DNA of 64,000 nucleotides from Pseudomonas viridiflava (lineage in GTDB: Bacteria > Pseudomonadota > Gammaproteobacteria > Pseudomonadales > Pseudomonadaceae). This document shows, in pieces, positions 1 through 8,213 of this stretch. Numbering within the stretch: position 1 is the stretch's first letter; every line of letters begins with the position of its first letter. The position numbers and the translations under genes were made by a program. The notes under the pieces are model-generated. The model was not told the DNA's origin. It made no database searches and saw only the letters and a program-made list of their open reading frames with translations. Location: NCBI RefSeq assembly GCF_900580865.1, contig NZ_UTBZ01000060.1:310001-374000 (forward strand), given 5' to 3'.

Positions 1-1482
1 GTCGGCAACCTGCGCAACGAAGATCAGGTCAAGGCAATGAAAGGCGTGCATTCCGTGCACCGTCTGCCTGGTGCCGTGGCGGTCGTTGCCGAGCGCTGGT
101 GGCACGCCAAACGTGCGGTCGAGGCGATCCAGGTCGACTGGCAAGAGCCAACGGCCGACAGCAAAGTGCGGCCGATGCCCGCGGACTTTTCCAGCGACGC
201 CTGGTTCAAGCGCCTCGCCGAAGATAAAGGCCCGGCCAAAGATGATGAAAACGAAGGCGACGTGGCGGCGATTCTCAAAGAGACCAAGACCTGCATCGAT
301 GCCACTTACCACAACCAATACCTGAACCACGGTCAACTGGAACCGCCTTCGGCACTGGCCCGATTCAACCCGGACGGTTCGCTGGAAGTCTGGCTGCCGA
401 ATCAGGCGCCGGACATGTTCCGCGCCGACATCGCCAAACGCACGGGCCTCGATACGTCGCGCATCACCTTGCATTCGCCGTTGCTGGGTGGCTTCTTTGG
501 CCGGCATTTTCTCTACGACTCGGCCAGCCCCTACCCTCAGGCAATCGCGCTGGCGAAAGCGGTTGGCCGCCCGGTCAAACTGATCTGGAGTCGCGAAGAA
601 GAGTTCCTGCGTGATGTGCTCCGTCCGGTTGCCGCAGTGAATTTCCGTGGCGCTCTGGACGCCGACGGCTGGCCGCTGGCAATCGAAGCGATCAGTGCCA
701 CCGAAGGCCCGACCGAAGCCCTTGCCGGCAAACAGGGCGAGAAGCTCGATCCGACGGCGCTTGAAGGCTTGGCCGGCAAGTCCTACGCGATCCCCAACAA
801 GCGCATCGCGCAGATTTACGCCAAAGGCCCGGCGATGCTCGGTTACTGGCGTTCGGTGGGCAATTCGCTCAATGACTTCTTCTATGAATCGTTCCTTGAT
901 GAACTGGCCGACAAGGGTGGCAAAGACCCGTTCGACCTGCGCCTGCATTTGCTGCGCGACAACAAACGACTGACCACTCTGCTGCAAGCGGTGGCTGAAC
1001 TGTCGGGCGGCTGGAAGCGCGGGCCGTTTACCGCCGAGGATGGCAGCAAACGTGCGCGCGGCGTGGCCATGGCTTCGCCGTTCGGTACAGAGACGGCGGT
1101 GATCGCCGAGGTGTCGATCGAGAACGGTCAGGTCAAGGTGCACGACATCTGGCAGGCGATTGACCCGGGCAGCATCGTCAACCCGGCGATTGTCGAAGCG
1201 CAGGTCAACGGCGCCGTGGCGCTGGGGCTGTCGCAAACCCTGGTGGAAGAAGCCGTGTGGATTGATGGCAAACCCCGGGCGCGCAACTACGACTTGTATC
1301 CGATCCTGCCGCCTGCGCGGATGGCTCGGGTCCATGTGCGTGTGGTCGAGAGTGGCGAAAAAATGGGTGGCATCGGTGAACCGCCGTTGCCAGCGGTCGC
1401 GCCCGCCGTCGCTAACGCGGTGGCAAGGCTAACCGGTCAGCGGGTGCGCAGCCTGCCCATGAGCCGACACACCTTCACTTGA
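1..1482 (+). CDS. Molybdenum hydroxylase, molybdopterin-binding large subunit (5' truncated)
   Basis: C-terminal 493 residues of a xanthine dehydrogenase-family molybdopterin subunit, open from base 1. Such enzymes hydroxylate aldehydes or N-heterocycles at a Mo centre. Visible family features are the GGFFGRHF stretch, the GSIVNPAIVEAQVNGA segment near the C-terminus and a GIGEPPLP motif carrying the expected active-site Glu. The separate cytochrome c downstream (1500) and XdhC (2866) fit the IorB/NicB-like branch, which passes electrons to cytochrome rather than NAD. The small [2Fe-2S] subunit is expected just upstream of the window. The substrate cannot be told from sequence; isoquinoline-type or aldehyde oxidation are both possible. 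The stop codon lies 17 bases before the next start. Confidence 0.88.
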   Translation, partial: VGNLRNEDQVKAMKGVHSVHRLPGAVAVVAERWWHAKRAVEAIQVDWQEPTADSKVRPMPADFSSDAWFKRLAEDKGPAKDDENEGDVAAILKETKTCIDATYHNQYLNHGQLEPPSALARFNPDGSLEVWLPNQAPDMFRADIAKRTGLDTSRITLHSPLLGGFFGRHFLYDSASPYPQAIALAKAVGRPVKLIWSREEEFLRDVLRPVAAVNFRGALDADGWPLAIEAISATEGPTEALAGKQGEKLDPTALEGLAGKSYAIPNKRIAQIYAKGPAMLGYWRSVGNSLNDFFYESFLDELADKGGKDPFDLRLHLLRDNKRLTTLLQAVAELSGGWKRGPFTAEDGSKRARGVAMASPFGTETAVIAEVSIENGQVKVHDIWQAIDPGSIVNPAIVEAQVNGAVALGLSQTLVEEAVWIDGKPRARNYDLYPILPPARMARVHVRVVESGEKMGGIGEPPLPAVAPAVANAVARLTGQRVRSLPMSRHTFT

Positions 1483-1499
1483 TCAGCGCCGGAGCGTCC

Positions 1500-2852
1500 A
1501 TGAATAACAGCCGATTCGCAAGAACCGCTGGCTGGCTGGCAGTGCCGTGCCTGGTCGCGGCAGGCCTGCTGGCCTGGTATGTCACCCGCGAGCCCGTCTC
1601 GCGCCTTGAAACCCATCAGATCGCCGTGGCCGACATCGACCCGGCACTGGTCGCCCGTGGCGAATACGTCGCCCGGCTCAGCGATTGCGTGGCCTGTCAC
1701 AGCGTGCCGGGCGGTGCGCCGTTCGCCGGCGGCCTGGAAATGGCCACACCGCTGGGCTCAATCCATGCGACCAATATCACCCCGGACGCGGAAACCGGTA
1801 TCGGCCACTACAGCCTGGCGGACTTCGACCGAGCGGTGCGTCATGGCGTGGCCCCCGACAGTCGCCGTTTGTACCCGGCGATGCCCTACCCGTCCTACGC
1901 CAAGCTCAGTGACGATGATGTGCGTGCGCTGTATGCGTTTTTCATGAAAGGCGTGGCACCGGTGAAACAGGCGAACATCCCCAGTGCGATTCCGTTTCCG
2001 CTGAACCTGCGCTGGCCGATCGCGCTGTGGAACGGTGTGTTTGTCGACGCCGAACCGTATGCGGCCAAACCGTCGCAGGATGAACGCTGGAACCGTGGCG
2101 CTTACCTCGTTCAGGGCGCCGGACACTGCGGCAGTTGCCACACCCCGCGCGGTCTGGCGTTCAACGAGAAGGCACTGGATGAATCCGGTAAGCCGTATCT
2201 CGCTGGCGCCTTGCTCGATGGCTGGTACGCACCGAGTCTGCGCGATGATCACAACACCGGGCTGGGCCGCTGGAGCGAGCCGGAGATCGTGCAGTTCCTC
2301 AAGACCGGTCGCAACCAACACGCGGTGGTCTATGGCTCGATGACCGAAGCGTTCAACAACTCCACGCAGTTCATGAGCGATGACGATCTGAGCGCGATTG
2401 CCCACTACCTGAAGTCGCTTCCCGGGGATCGCGAACGGGATGGCGCGCCGTGGCAGTATCAAGCGGTTTCAGCAGCGCAACGTCTGGACTCGCCCGGTGC
2501 TCATACCTATGTGACGCGCTGTGCTTCCTGCCATGGTCTGGACGGCAAGGGCCAGTCCGAATGGATGCCGCCGCTTGCAGGCGCCACCTCGGCACTGGCC
2601 AAGGAAAGCGCCTCGGCGATCAACATCACCCTCAATGGATCGCAACGTGTGGTCGCGGCTGGCGTGCCGGACGCCTATCGCATGCCGGCCTTCCGTGAGC
2701 AGTTGTCGGATCAGCAGATCGCCGAAGTGCTGACTTTCATGCGCAGCACCTGGGGCAATCAGGGCACTGCGGTTGATGCGCAGACGGTGGGCAAACTGCG
2801 TGAACATACTGATCCGGCCAGCAGTAGTCCGATCATTCTGCAAATGCGCTAG
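1500..2852 (+). CDS. Tri-heme cytochrome c, electron acceptor of the Mo hydroxylase
   Basis: 450-residue membrane-anchored cytochrome with three CxxCH haem sites: CVACH (Cys63), CGSCH (Cys210) and CASCH (Cys341). An N-terminal hydrophobic segment (about residues 9-28) is a signal or anchor. This is the layout of alcohol/aldehyde dehydrogenase cytochrome subunits, which carry electrons from a periplasmic dehydrogenase to the respiratory chain. The ATG at 1500 is chosen because GGAG at 1491-1494 sits five bases before it. A TTG at 1479, overlapping the upstream stop, is the alternative. It is in one operon with the molybdopterin subunit and xdhC. Confidence 0.9.
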   Translation: MNNSRFARTAGWLAVPCLVAAGLLAWYVTREPVSRLETHQIAVADIDPALVARGEYVARLSDCVACHSVPGGAPFAGGLEMATPLGSIHATNITPDAETGIGHYSLADFDRAVRHGVAPDSRRLYPAMPYPSYAKLSDDDVRALYAFFMKGVAPVKQANIPSAIPFPLNLRWPIALWNGVFVDAEPYAAKPSQDERWNRGAYLVQGAGHCGSCHTPRGLAFNEKALDESGKPYLAGALLDGWYAPSLRDDHNTGLGRWSEPEIVQFLKTGRNQHAVVYGSMTEAFNNSTQFMSDDDLSAIAHYLKSLPGDRERDGAPWQYQAVSAAQRLDSPGAHTYVTRCASCHGLDGKGQSEWMPPLAGATSALAKESASAINITLNGSQRVVAAGVPDAYRMPAFREQLSDQQIAEVLTFMRSTWGNQGTAVDAQTVGKLREHTDPASSSPIILQMR

Positions 2853-2865
2853 AGGAGAGAGACTG

Positions 2866-3870
2866 ATGGAGAGCATCGACTTGCTGGTCCTGCGCACGGC
2901 GCGGGACTGGCTTGCCGCTGGCGAACGTGTGTTGCTCGCTACGGTGGCGCGCACCTGGGGTTCTTCACCGCGTCCGACGGGGTCGATGATGGCTTTGCGT
3001 GACGACGGTCGTGTGGTGGGCAGCGTGTCCGGCGGCTGCATCGAGGATGATCTGATCCATCGCTTCACCACGGCCCATGGCGGCAGCGCTTTTAGCGACA
3101 GCGCACCGCAAGTGGTGCGCTATGGCGTCAGTGCCGATGAAGCGCATCGCTTCGGCCTGCCCTGCGGTGGCACGCTGGAACTGATCCTTGAGTTCAACCC
3201 CGCGTGGCAATCGCTTGATGAGCTGCTGGCGCAACTGGACGCCGGGCAACTGGTTCGCCGTCGTCTGGCGTTGGAGTCCGGCCAGGTCATACTCGAGCCG
3301 ACTGCGACACCAGAACAATTCAGCTTCGATGGCTCGCAGATGCTCAACACCTTGGGACCGGGCTATCGAATGCTGATGATCGGTGCCGGCGCGCTGGCCG
3401 AATATCTGGCCACCATGGCGCTGTTCAACGGTTTCAAAGTGGCGGTGTGCGATCCGCGTCCCGAGTACATCGAGACGTGGGCGGTCGATGGTGTGGAGCG
3501 GATTATCGGCATGCCGGACGACGTGGTTCGCGACTTCGCAGTCGATCTGCGCACCTGCATCGTCGCCTTGAGCCATGACCCCAAACTCGACGATCTGGCC
3601 CTGCTCGAAGCGCTCCACGGCCCGGCGTTCTACATCGGTGCGATCGGCTCGCGGCGCAACAGCCAACTGCGCCGCGAACGCCTGATCGAGCATTTTGGTG
3701 AAACCGAAGCGTCGCTTGAGCGCCTGCACGGACCGATCGGCCTCTACATCGGCAGCAAGACCCCTGCGGAAATCGCCGTTAGCGTGATGGCGGAGATTCT
3801 TGCGGCGAAGAATGGCGCGAGCCTGCCGAAAGCGTTTTCAATTGCCAGGGCCAAAGCGCTCGCAGAATGA
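2866..3870 (+). CDS. XdhC/CoxI-family molybdenum cofactor maturation protein
   Basis: 334 residues. The N-terminal half is an XdhC_CoxI domain (SVSGGCIEDD near residue 46, LPCGGTLEL near 100). The C-terminal half is a Rossmann fold (MIGAGALAEYLA near 170) followed by YIGAIGSRRNS. Family members bind Mo cofactor, help sulfurate it and insert it into the hydroxylase. AGGAGAG just after the upstream stop (2853 onward) places the start at ATG 2866, 13 bases after the cytochrome gene. Its presence confirms that the first three genes form a molybdenum enzyme operon. Confidence 0.9.
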   Translation: MESIDLLVLRTARDWLAAGERVLLATVARTWGSSPRPTGSMMALRDDGRVVGSVSGGCIEDDLIHRFTTAHGGSAFSDSAPQVVRYGVSADEAHRFGLPCGGTLELILEFNPAWQSLDELLAQLDAGQLVRRRLALESGQVILEPTATPEQFSFDGSQMLNTLGPGYRMLMIGAGALAEYLATMALFNGFKVAVCDPRPEYIETWAVDGVERIIGMPDDVVRDFAVDLRTCIVALSHDPKLDDLALLEALHGPAFYIGAIGSRRNSQLRRERLIEHFGETEASLERLHGPIGLYIGSKTPAEIAVSVMAEILAAKNGASLPKAFSIARAKALAE

Positions 3871-3983
3871 GCCGCGCGGCTACTCTGCGTCGTCGTTATC
3901 GGCCGGCAACGAAACGACGTGGTGTGAACAGCCTCGAGGCCGATGTCCTGGAGAAGACACTGCGTTCCTCGACAGGTCATAGA

Positions 3984-4005
3984 ACCCCTTCCGACAAGAA
4001 GGGTC
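3984..4005 (+). terminator. Weak hairpin after xdhC
   Basis: CCCTTC (3986-3991) pairs with GAAGGG (3998-4003) around a 6-base loop. It lies between xdhC and the DUF1206 gene. There is no clean T-run after it, so it may be an imperfect terminator or only an mRNA hairpin. Confidence 0.3.
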
Positions 4006-4037
4006 TGCTCTCCTATGACCTCTCAGGAATACGTCCC

Positions 4038-4850
4038 ATGTCCGCGCAAAGCAACCTTGTCATCCTCGCTCGGGGAGGCTACGCCGCCCGAGGAATGCTT
4101 TATCTGATCATCGGCATCTTTGCGTTGCTGGCAGCCCAGGATTCGACCAGACCGAAGGACAGTCACAAGAGTCTGGAAGCCTTGCTGGGCCAGCCGTTCG
4201 GCTATTTTCTGGTTGGACTTGTCGTGGCGGGGCTGCTCGCATTTGCCGCTTGGCGTGTCCTGCAGGCGACGCGTGATGTCGATCATCACGGCACAAAACT
4301 CAAAGGTCTGGTGATTCGCACAGGGCTGTTTGTGGGTGGCTTGGTCAACGGTGCTCTGGCGTTCTTTGCATTGGGCTTGCTCATCAGCGGGATTAAAAGC
4401 TCGGGCGATTCCGCGGGACAGACCAAAGACTGGCTGGCGCATCTGCTGTCCTGGGAACACTCGAACTGGCTGGTGTACCTGATCGCCCTCATTCCGCTTG
4501 GGGTCGGCATCGCTCACATCTTCAAGGGCTGGAAAGCGACGTTCGAGAAGTATTTCGAGGCCGACGAGGATGTCATGCGCTATGTCCGCCCGGTCTCGCG
4601 GTTTGGTCTGATAGCGCGCGGCGTGGTGTTTATCGAGATTGCATTGCTGCTGGCCGTCAGCGGTTCCACCTATCAAACCATGGATCCACCGGGTATGAAG
4701 GAAGCGCTCGATGCGCTGCAGAATCTACCCGCTGGCTGGCTGATTTTGATGGTGATGGCCTTGGGGCTGATTGCCTTCTCGGTTTACAGTCTGGCGGAAG
4801 CTTTCTGGCGCAAGATCAATATGGATGTGCCGGGAGTTGCGAGACTGTAG
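4038..4850 (+). CDS. DUF1206 integral membrane protein
   Basis: 270-residue inner-membrane protein made of three related two-helix units, each starting with an ARxGYxARGxxY-like stretch (residues about 10-22, and again near 190 as RFGLIARGVVF). This is the DUF1206 pattern; the function is unknown. I chose ATG 4038 (MSAQSNLV) because the membrane family normally begins directly before the first ARGGYAARG motif; an in-frame open stretch extends upstream to 3867. It has its own upstream gap of 167 bases, so it is probably transcribed separately from xdhC. It converges on the epimerase gene. Confidence 0.85.
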   Translation: MSAQSNLVILARGGYAARGMLYLIIGIFALLAAQDSTRPKDSHKSLEALLGQPFGYFLVGLVVAGLLAFAAWRVLQATRDVDHHGTKLKGLVIRTGLFVGGLVNGALAFFALGLLISGIKSSGDSAGQTKDWLAHLLSWEHSNWLVYLIALIPLGVGIAHIFKGWKATFEKYFEADEDVMRYVRPVSRFGLIARGVVFIEIALLLAVSGSTYQTMDPPGMKEALDALQNLPAGWLILMVMALGLIAFSVYSLAEAFWRKINMDVPGVARL

Positions 4851-4885
4851 GGTGTAATCCAGTCAGCGGGGACGCCACCGTTAAT

Positions 4886-5863
4886 TCACACCCGATAATA
4901 CTCGCGATACCACCGTACAAACTGCTCCACACCGGCTTCAACCTCGACCTGCGGCGAAAACCCGATCCAGTCTGCCAGCGCCGAAACATCAGCCCAGGTC
5001 TTGATGACATCGCCTGCCTGCATCGGCAGCAAATTGCGCTGGGCTTTTATGCCCAATGCCGTCTCCAGGCAGTCGACAAAATCCAGCAGCGCTATCGGCC
5101 TGCCCCGCCCCAGGTTGAAAATCCGATGACTGCCTTGCGCGTCCTTCTCCGGCACCGGCGGCTTTGGACACAGCCGGACGATGCTTTCGACAACGTCATC
5201 GACGTAGGTAAAGTCCCGCGCCATCTGGCCCTGGTTATAAACATCAATCGGCCGCCCCTGAAGGATCGCTTCGGTGAACTTGAACAGCGCCATATCCGGT
5301 CGGCCCCATGGTCCATAGACGGTAAAAAACCGCAGCCCGCTGGCCTTCAGGTCATAGAGATGGCAGTAGCTGTCGGCAAGCAATTCATTCGCGCGTTTGG
5401 TGGCGGCATACAGCGACACCGGGTGCTCGACGGCGTCGTCGACGCTGTACGGCAGCTTGCTGTTGGCCCCATACACCGAACTGCTCGACGCGTAGATCAG
5501 ATGCGCAGGCGGGTAGTGGCGGCAGGCTTCCAGCACATTGAGAAAACCCAGCAGATTCGATTGCGCATAGGCATCCGGGTTGTCGAGCGAATAGCGGACA
5601 CCCGCTTGCGCGGCCAAATGCACAACCTCGGTGAATCCCTGATCTTCGAACAGCGCCATCAAGGCTGGCTTGTCGACAATGTCCATGGTCTGGAAATGGA
5701 AGCCCTGTAGCTCGCTCAATTGCTTGAGGCGCGCCTGTTTGAGTTCCACGCTGTAATAATCGTTGAGGTTGTCGATGCCGATTACTTGATGGCCTTGCAA
5801 TATCAATCGTCTGACCGTGTGATATCCAATAAAGCCTGCAGCACCTGTAACAAGAACGGACAT
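4886..5863 (-). CDS. UDP-glucuronate 4-epimerase-like NAD-dependent epimerase
   Basis: 325-residue extended short-chain dehydrogenase. It has GAAGFIG (residues 7-13) for NAD binding, SSSSVYG near 127 and the catalytic pair Tyr152/Lys156 in YAATK. The segment DNLNDYYSVELK after the first strand is characteristic of CapI/WbnF-type UDP-glucuronate 4-epimerases, which make UDP-galacturonate. ATG 5863 is preferred to the upstream TTG at 5881 because GGAG lies eight bases before it. It is divergent from the exopolysaccharide operon, whose ugd gene makes UDP-glucuronate, so it probably supplies GalA to that polymer. UDP-glucose or other nucleotide-sugar epimerisation remains possible. Confidence 0.82.
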   Translation of the reverse strand: MSVLVTGAAGFIGYHTVRRLILQGHQVIGIDNLNDYYSVELKQARLKQLSELQGFHFQTMDIVDKPALMALFEDQGFTEVVHLAAQAGVRYSLDNPDAYAQSNLLGFLNVLEACRHYPPAHLIYASSSSVYGANSKLPYSVDDAVEHPVSLYAATKRANELLADSYCHLYDLKASGLRFFTVYGPWGRPDMALFKFTEAILQGRPIDVYNQGQMARDFTYVDDVVESIVRLCPKPPVPEKDAQGSHRIFNLGRGRPIALLDFVDCLETALGIKAQRNLLPMQAGDVIKTWADVSALADWIGFSPQVEVEAGVEQFVRWYREYYRV

Positions 5864-6104
5864 ATTCGTCACTCCAGCCAAGTCGCCAGGCGATTAGTTA
5901 TAGCGTTGGTCGAGTTGCGGAGTCCAGACTTTATAACTTCCCCAACTATGGGGATTAGCGTCCGATCTAAATAGCAAGCGACGACTCTGAAGTGACAGTA
6001 AAGTTTCTTGCGTTCCGACAAAAGGATGACGCCTTAGAAAACAATAACCTGCGTACGGGTGCCATCATTAGCAGATAAATGGCGTGTTTTTTGACTGGGA
6101 ACGT

Positions 6105-6133
6105 TTGACAGACCGCAAAGACTGGCCGATAAC
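6105..6133 (+). promoter_or_regulatory. Candidate sigma70 promoter of the exopolysaccharide operon
   Basis: A perfect -35 TTGACA at 6105-6110 is followed, after 17 bases, by GATAAC at 6128-6133 (4 of 6 matches to TATAAT). A transcript would start near 6140, directly before the hairpin at 6151, giving a leader of about 330 bases. Confidence 0.5.
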
Positions 6134-6150
6134 TACCAAGGTTCATTTTT

Positions 6151-6184
6151 ACAGGGCGCGAGCAATCTTCTACTCGCGCCCTGT
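6151..6184 (+). terminator. Perfect 12-bp leader hairpin (possible attenuator)
   Basis: ACAGGGCGCGAG (6151-6162) and CTCGCGCCCTGT (6173-6184) form a perfect, very GC-rich stem with a 10-base loop. What follows is CGTTTC, not a clean T-run, so it may pause or attenuate rather than terminate fully. It sits at the start of the predicted leader, upstream of the ops-like element. Confidence 0.55.
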
Positions 6185-6238
6185 CGTTTCAGAGACAACT
6201 ACTTAGTTACCTATCGTTAAAGCTGCATGAGCAGACCG

Positions 6239-6252
6239 TGCGGTAGCTTTGC
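6239..6252 (+). promoter_or_regulatory. ops-like element (RfaH recruitment site)
   Basis: TGCGGTAGCTTTGC matches 7 of 8 bases of the enterobacterial ops core GGCGGTAG and keeps the small GC-GGTA-GC hairpin on the non-template strand. It lies about 100 bases into the predicted leader and 215 bases before a gene for an RfaH-type protein, the factor that recognises ops. The match is short, so chance cannot be excluded, but the position is exactly where such a site is expected. Confidence 0.45.
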
Positions 6253-6466
6253 CTTCTGAAAAGTTAAGCCGCGGCTTATTCCCCATGCGCCGCACAATAT
6301 AGCGTCACGCCTCAGTTCGACGCACCTTAATGAAACGCTGTGTGATTCAAGTTTGAAACACCTCAGCGTTAATAGAATAAGAACAGACTTTCGCCACTTG
6401 CCCTTACTTAGCCCTCGATAGAGCTTCTGCCTGCATAAACTTTCGATCATTACAGAGTTTACCAGC

Positions 6467-7003
6467 ATGCCAGTTATCAGCTCCGACCGTCCCTTTTGGT
6501 ACCTTTTGCAATGCAAACCACGTCAGGATGAGCGCGCTCACCTCAATCTGCTTCAGCAGGATTACGTGGTATTTCACCCCCAACTCCTCAGTGAACGCAT
6601 CATTCGCGGGAAACGACAGCGAGTGCGCGAGTCGCTATTCCCCGGGTATTTGTTTATCCAACTCAGTCGTAACGACAATTGGGGGCCCTTGCGTTCCACA
6701 CGCGGGGTCAGTCGCATCGTCGAATTCAATCACGGGCCGGCGACGGTGGCAGAGCACGTCATCGAGCACCTGCGTGTGCGCTGTATCGAATCATCGCTGG
6801 CGGGGCCGGATGAGGCCCTGAAACCGGGGCAGAACCTGCAGATCGTCAGCGGCCCGCTGGCACCCTTGGAGGGTGTGTTTCTCGGTTTGCACGGCACTGA
6901 CCGCGTGATGATCCTCCTGCAATTTCTGAATCGCGAACAATCGGTTTGCTTGCCTCTCAGCGTGATAGAACGTCAACAACCCAACTTTCAAACCTATAAC
7001 TAA
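6467..7003 (+). CDS. rfaH: RfaH-type transcription antitermination factor (NusG paralogue)
   Basis: 178 residues. An NGN domain (about 8-112) starts WYLLQCKPRQDERA and contains the ESLFPGYLFIQL motif typical of NusG/RfaH proteins. It is followed by a KOW-type C-terminal domain (about 118-170). RfaH binds RNA polymerase paused at ops sites and suppresses pausing and termination in long polysaccharide operons. Here it is the first gene of such an operon, 37 bases before the beta-barrel gene, and its leader contains an ops-like site and a strong hairpin. It is likely a locus-specific paralogue rather than the global RfaH. Confidence 0.88.
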   Translation: MPVISSDRPFWYLLQCKPRQDERAHLNLLQQDYVVFHPQLLSERIIRGKRQRVRESLFPGYLFIQLSRNDNWGPLRSTRGVSRIVEFNHGPATVAEHVIEHLRVRCIESSLAGPDEALKPGQNLQIVSGPLAPLEGVFLGLHGTDRVMILLQFLNREQSVCLPLSVIERQQPNFQTYN

Positions 7004-7040
7004 CCCCTTTCCTTATATGCCTTTGCTCAGGAGCTATAAC

Positions 7041-8201
7041 ATGACCTTGAAGTCACGATGCCCTGTCGCACTGATGATGGCCTCTCTTTATCCCGGAATG
7101 GCGTGGAGTATCAATCCGCAAGCCATTGATGTTTACGGATTCGATTTCACGCCATCCTTTTTGTTTTCAGAAAGTTATGACGATAACTTTCGCGAAGTGG
7201 AAAACAGCAAACAGTCCTCGATGGTCACCAAACTGGCGCCGACCTTCGAGCTCAAGGCGGAAGATCGCAACAGCGCGACTCGCCTGATCTGGCAGCCCAC
7301 GCGTTATATCTATCACGACGATTCCGATGCCTCGAACACCGCCCAGCGCGTGCGTGCCGACAGCGTCATGGAGTTCACCGACCGCCATCGTCTCAAGCTT
7401 GACGCCGAATACCGTAAATGGGAGCGCACCGAGTCGACGGCGGTCGAGGGCATCAACGACAAGCTCAACAATAAACGCGTGGGGGGTCTTTACACCTTCG
7501 GCGCTAAAAGTGCCGACAACCAAATCGATGTCGGCGCCAGTTACGCGCAACTGCGTTATGACAATGCCGATGGCATCAACGACGACAAGGAACGCAATAC
7601 CACTGCCCTCACCAGCACCTGGTACCACCGCATCGGCAGTAACACCCGTGGCCTGCTCGAATATGACCACACCGACTTTGATTACCAGCAAGCCAATAGC
7701 CCGCGCAGCAGCAAATCCGATGCGGTACTGGCCGGTGCCGTGTGGGATTTCACCGCACGTACGACGGGCAAAGTGCGCCTCGGTTATGAGCGCAAGAACT
7801 TCGACAACAGCGAATCCAAAGACCTCAACAACCCGACCTGGCAAGTGGACTTGCAATGGAAACCGCGAACCTATTCGACGTTTACCTTTGTCGCTCGTCA
7901 GGCCCTTGCCGAAGGTGACGATGGCGCTGATGCCGTGAAGTCGACGTTCACTCAGGTCGGATGGCGTCACGGCTGGACCGAACGGATCACCACGGTGGCA
8001 CAGGCCGGGTACGGCCGTTATGTCTACGAAGGCCAAAGCCGTACCGACGATCTCCAGGACTACAACCTCGCCGTGGTGTACGCGATGCGCCGCTGGCTGG
8101 ATATCGAACTGGGCTATCGCTATCGCGACAACGATTCCGATGCCGAAGATGAAAGCTTCACCCGCAACGTGTTCCAGATCAGCTTCAACGTCAGCCTTTA
8201 A
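7041..8201 (+). CDS. Outer-membrane beta-barrel protein for polysaccharide export (BBP2-like)
   Basis: 386 residues with a signal peptide (cut expected after GMAWS). The rest alternates hydrophobic and polar residues in many amphipathic strands and ends in an aromatic-rich strand (FQISFNVSL), as in outer-membrane barrels. It resembles the 'putative beta-barrel porin 2' proteins encoded beside short export proteins in Vibrio VpsM and Myxococcus Wzp loci. ATG 7041 is preferred to 7017 because AGGAG lies eight bases before it. Position directly before the export gene suggests that it forms the pore through which the polymer leaves the cell. Confidence 0.75.
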   Translation: MTLKSRCPVALMMASLYPGMAWSINPQAIDVYGFDFTPSFLFSESYDDNFREVENSKQSSMVTKLAPTFELKAEDRNSATRLIWQPTRYIYHDDSDASNTAQRVRADSVMEFTDRHRLKLDAEYRKWERTESTAVEGINDKLNNKRVGGLYTFGAKSADNQIDVGASYAQLRYDNADGINDDKERNTTALTSTWYHRIGSNTRGLLEYDHTDFDYQQANSPRSSKSDAVLAGAVWDFTARTTGKVRLGYERKNFDNSESKDLNNPTWQVDLQWKPRTYSTFTFVARQALAEGDDGADAVKSTFTQVGWRHGWTERITTVAQAGYGRYVYEGQSRTDDLQDYNLAVVYAMRRWLDIELGYRYRDNDSDAEDESFTRNVFQISFNVSL

Positions 8202-8213
8202 GAGGGTTTAGAC

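Larger units (their letters stand above)
5864..6466. promoter_or_regulatory. 603-base leader and divergent promoter region of the exopolysaccharide locus
   Basis: No convincing gene lies here. On the plus strand it holds, in order, a sigma70-like promoter (6105-6133), a perfect 12-bp hairpin (6151-6184) and an ops-like element (6239-6252), all before the RfaH-type gene at 6467. It must also contain the minus-strand promoter of the epimerase, which I could not place. The region is AT-richer than the genes on either side. Confidence 0.7.

Noticed and set aside
6217..6516. 99-codon minus-strand frame in the exopolysaccharide leader
   Set aside because: It overlaps the ops-like site and the start of the rfaH-type gene, with no ribosome site or family.
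7167..8036. 289-codon minus-strand frame over the beta-barrel gene
   Set aside because: Antisense shadow of a gene with clear signal peptide, ribosome site and operon position.
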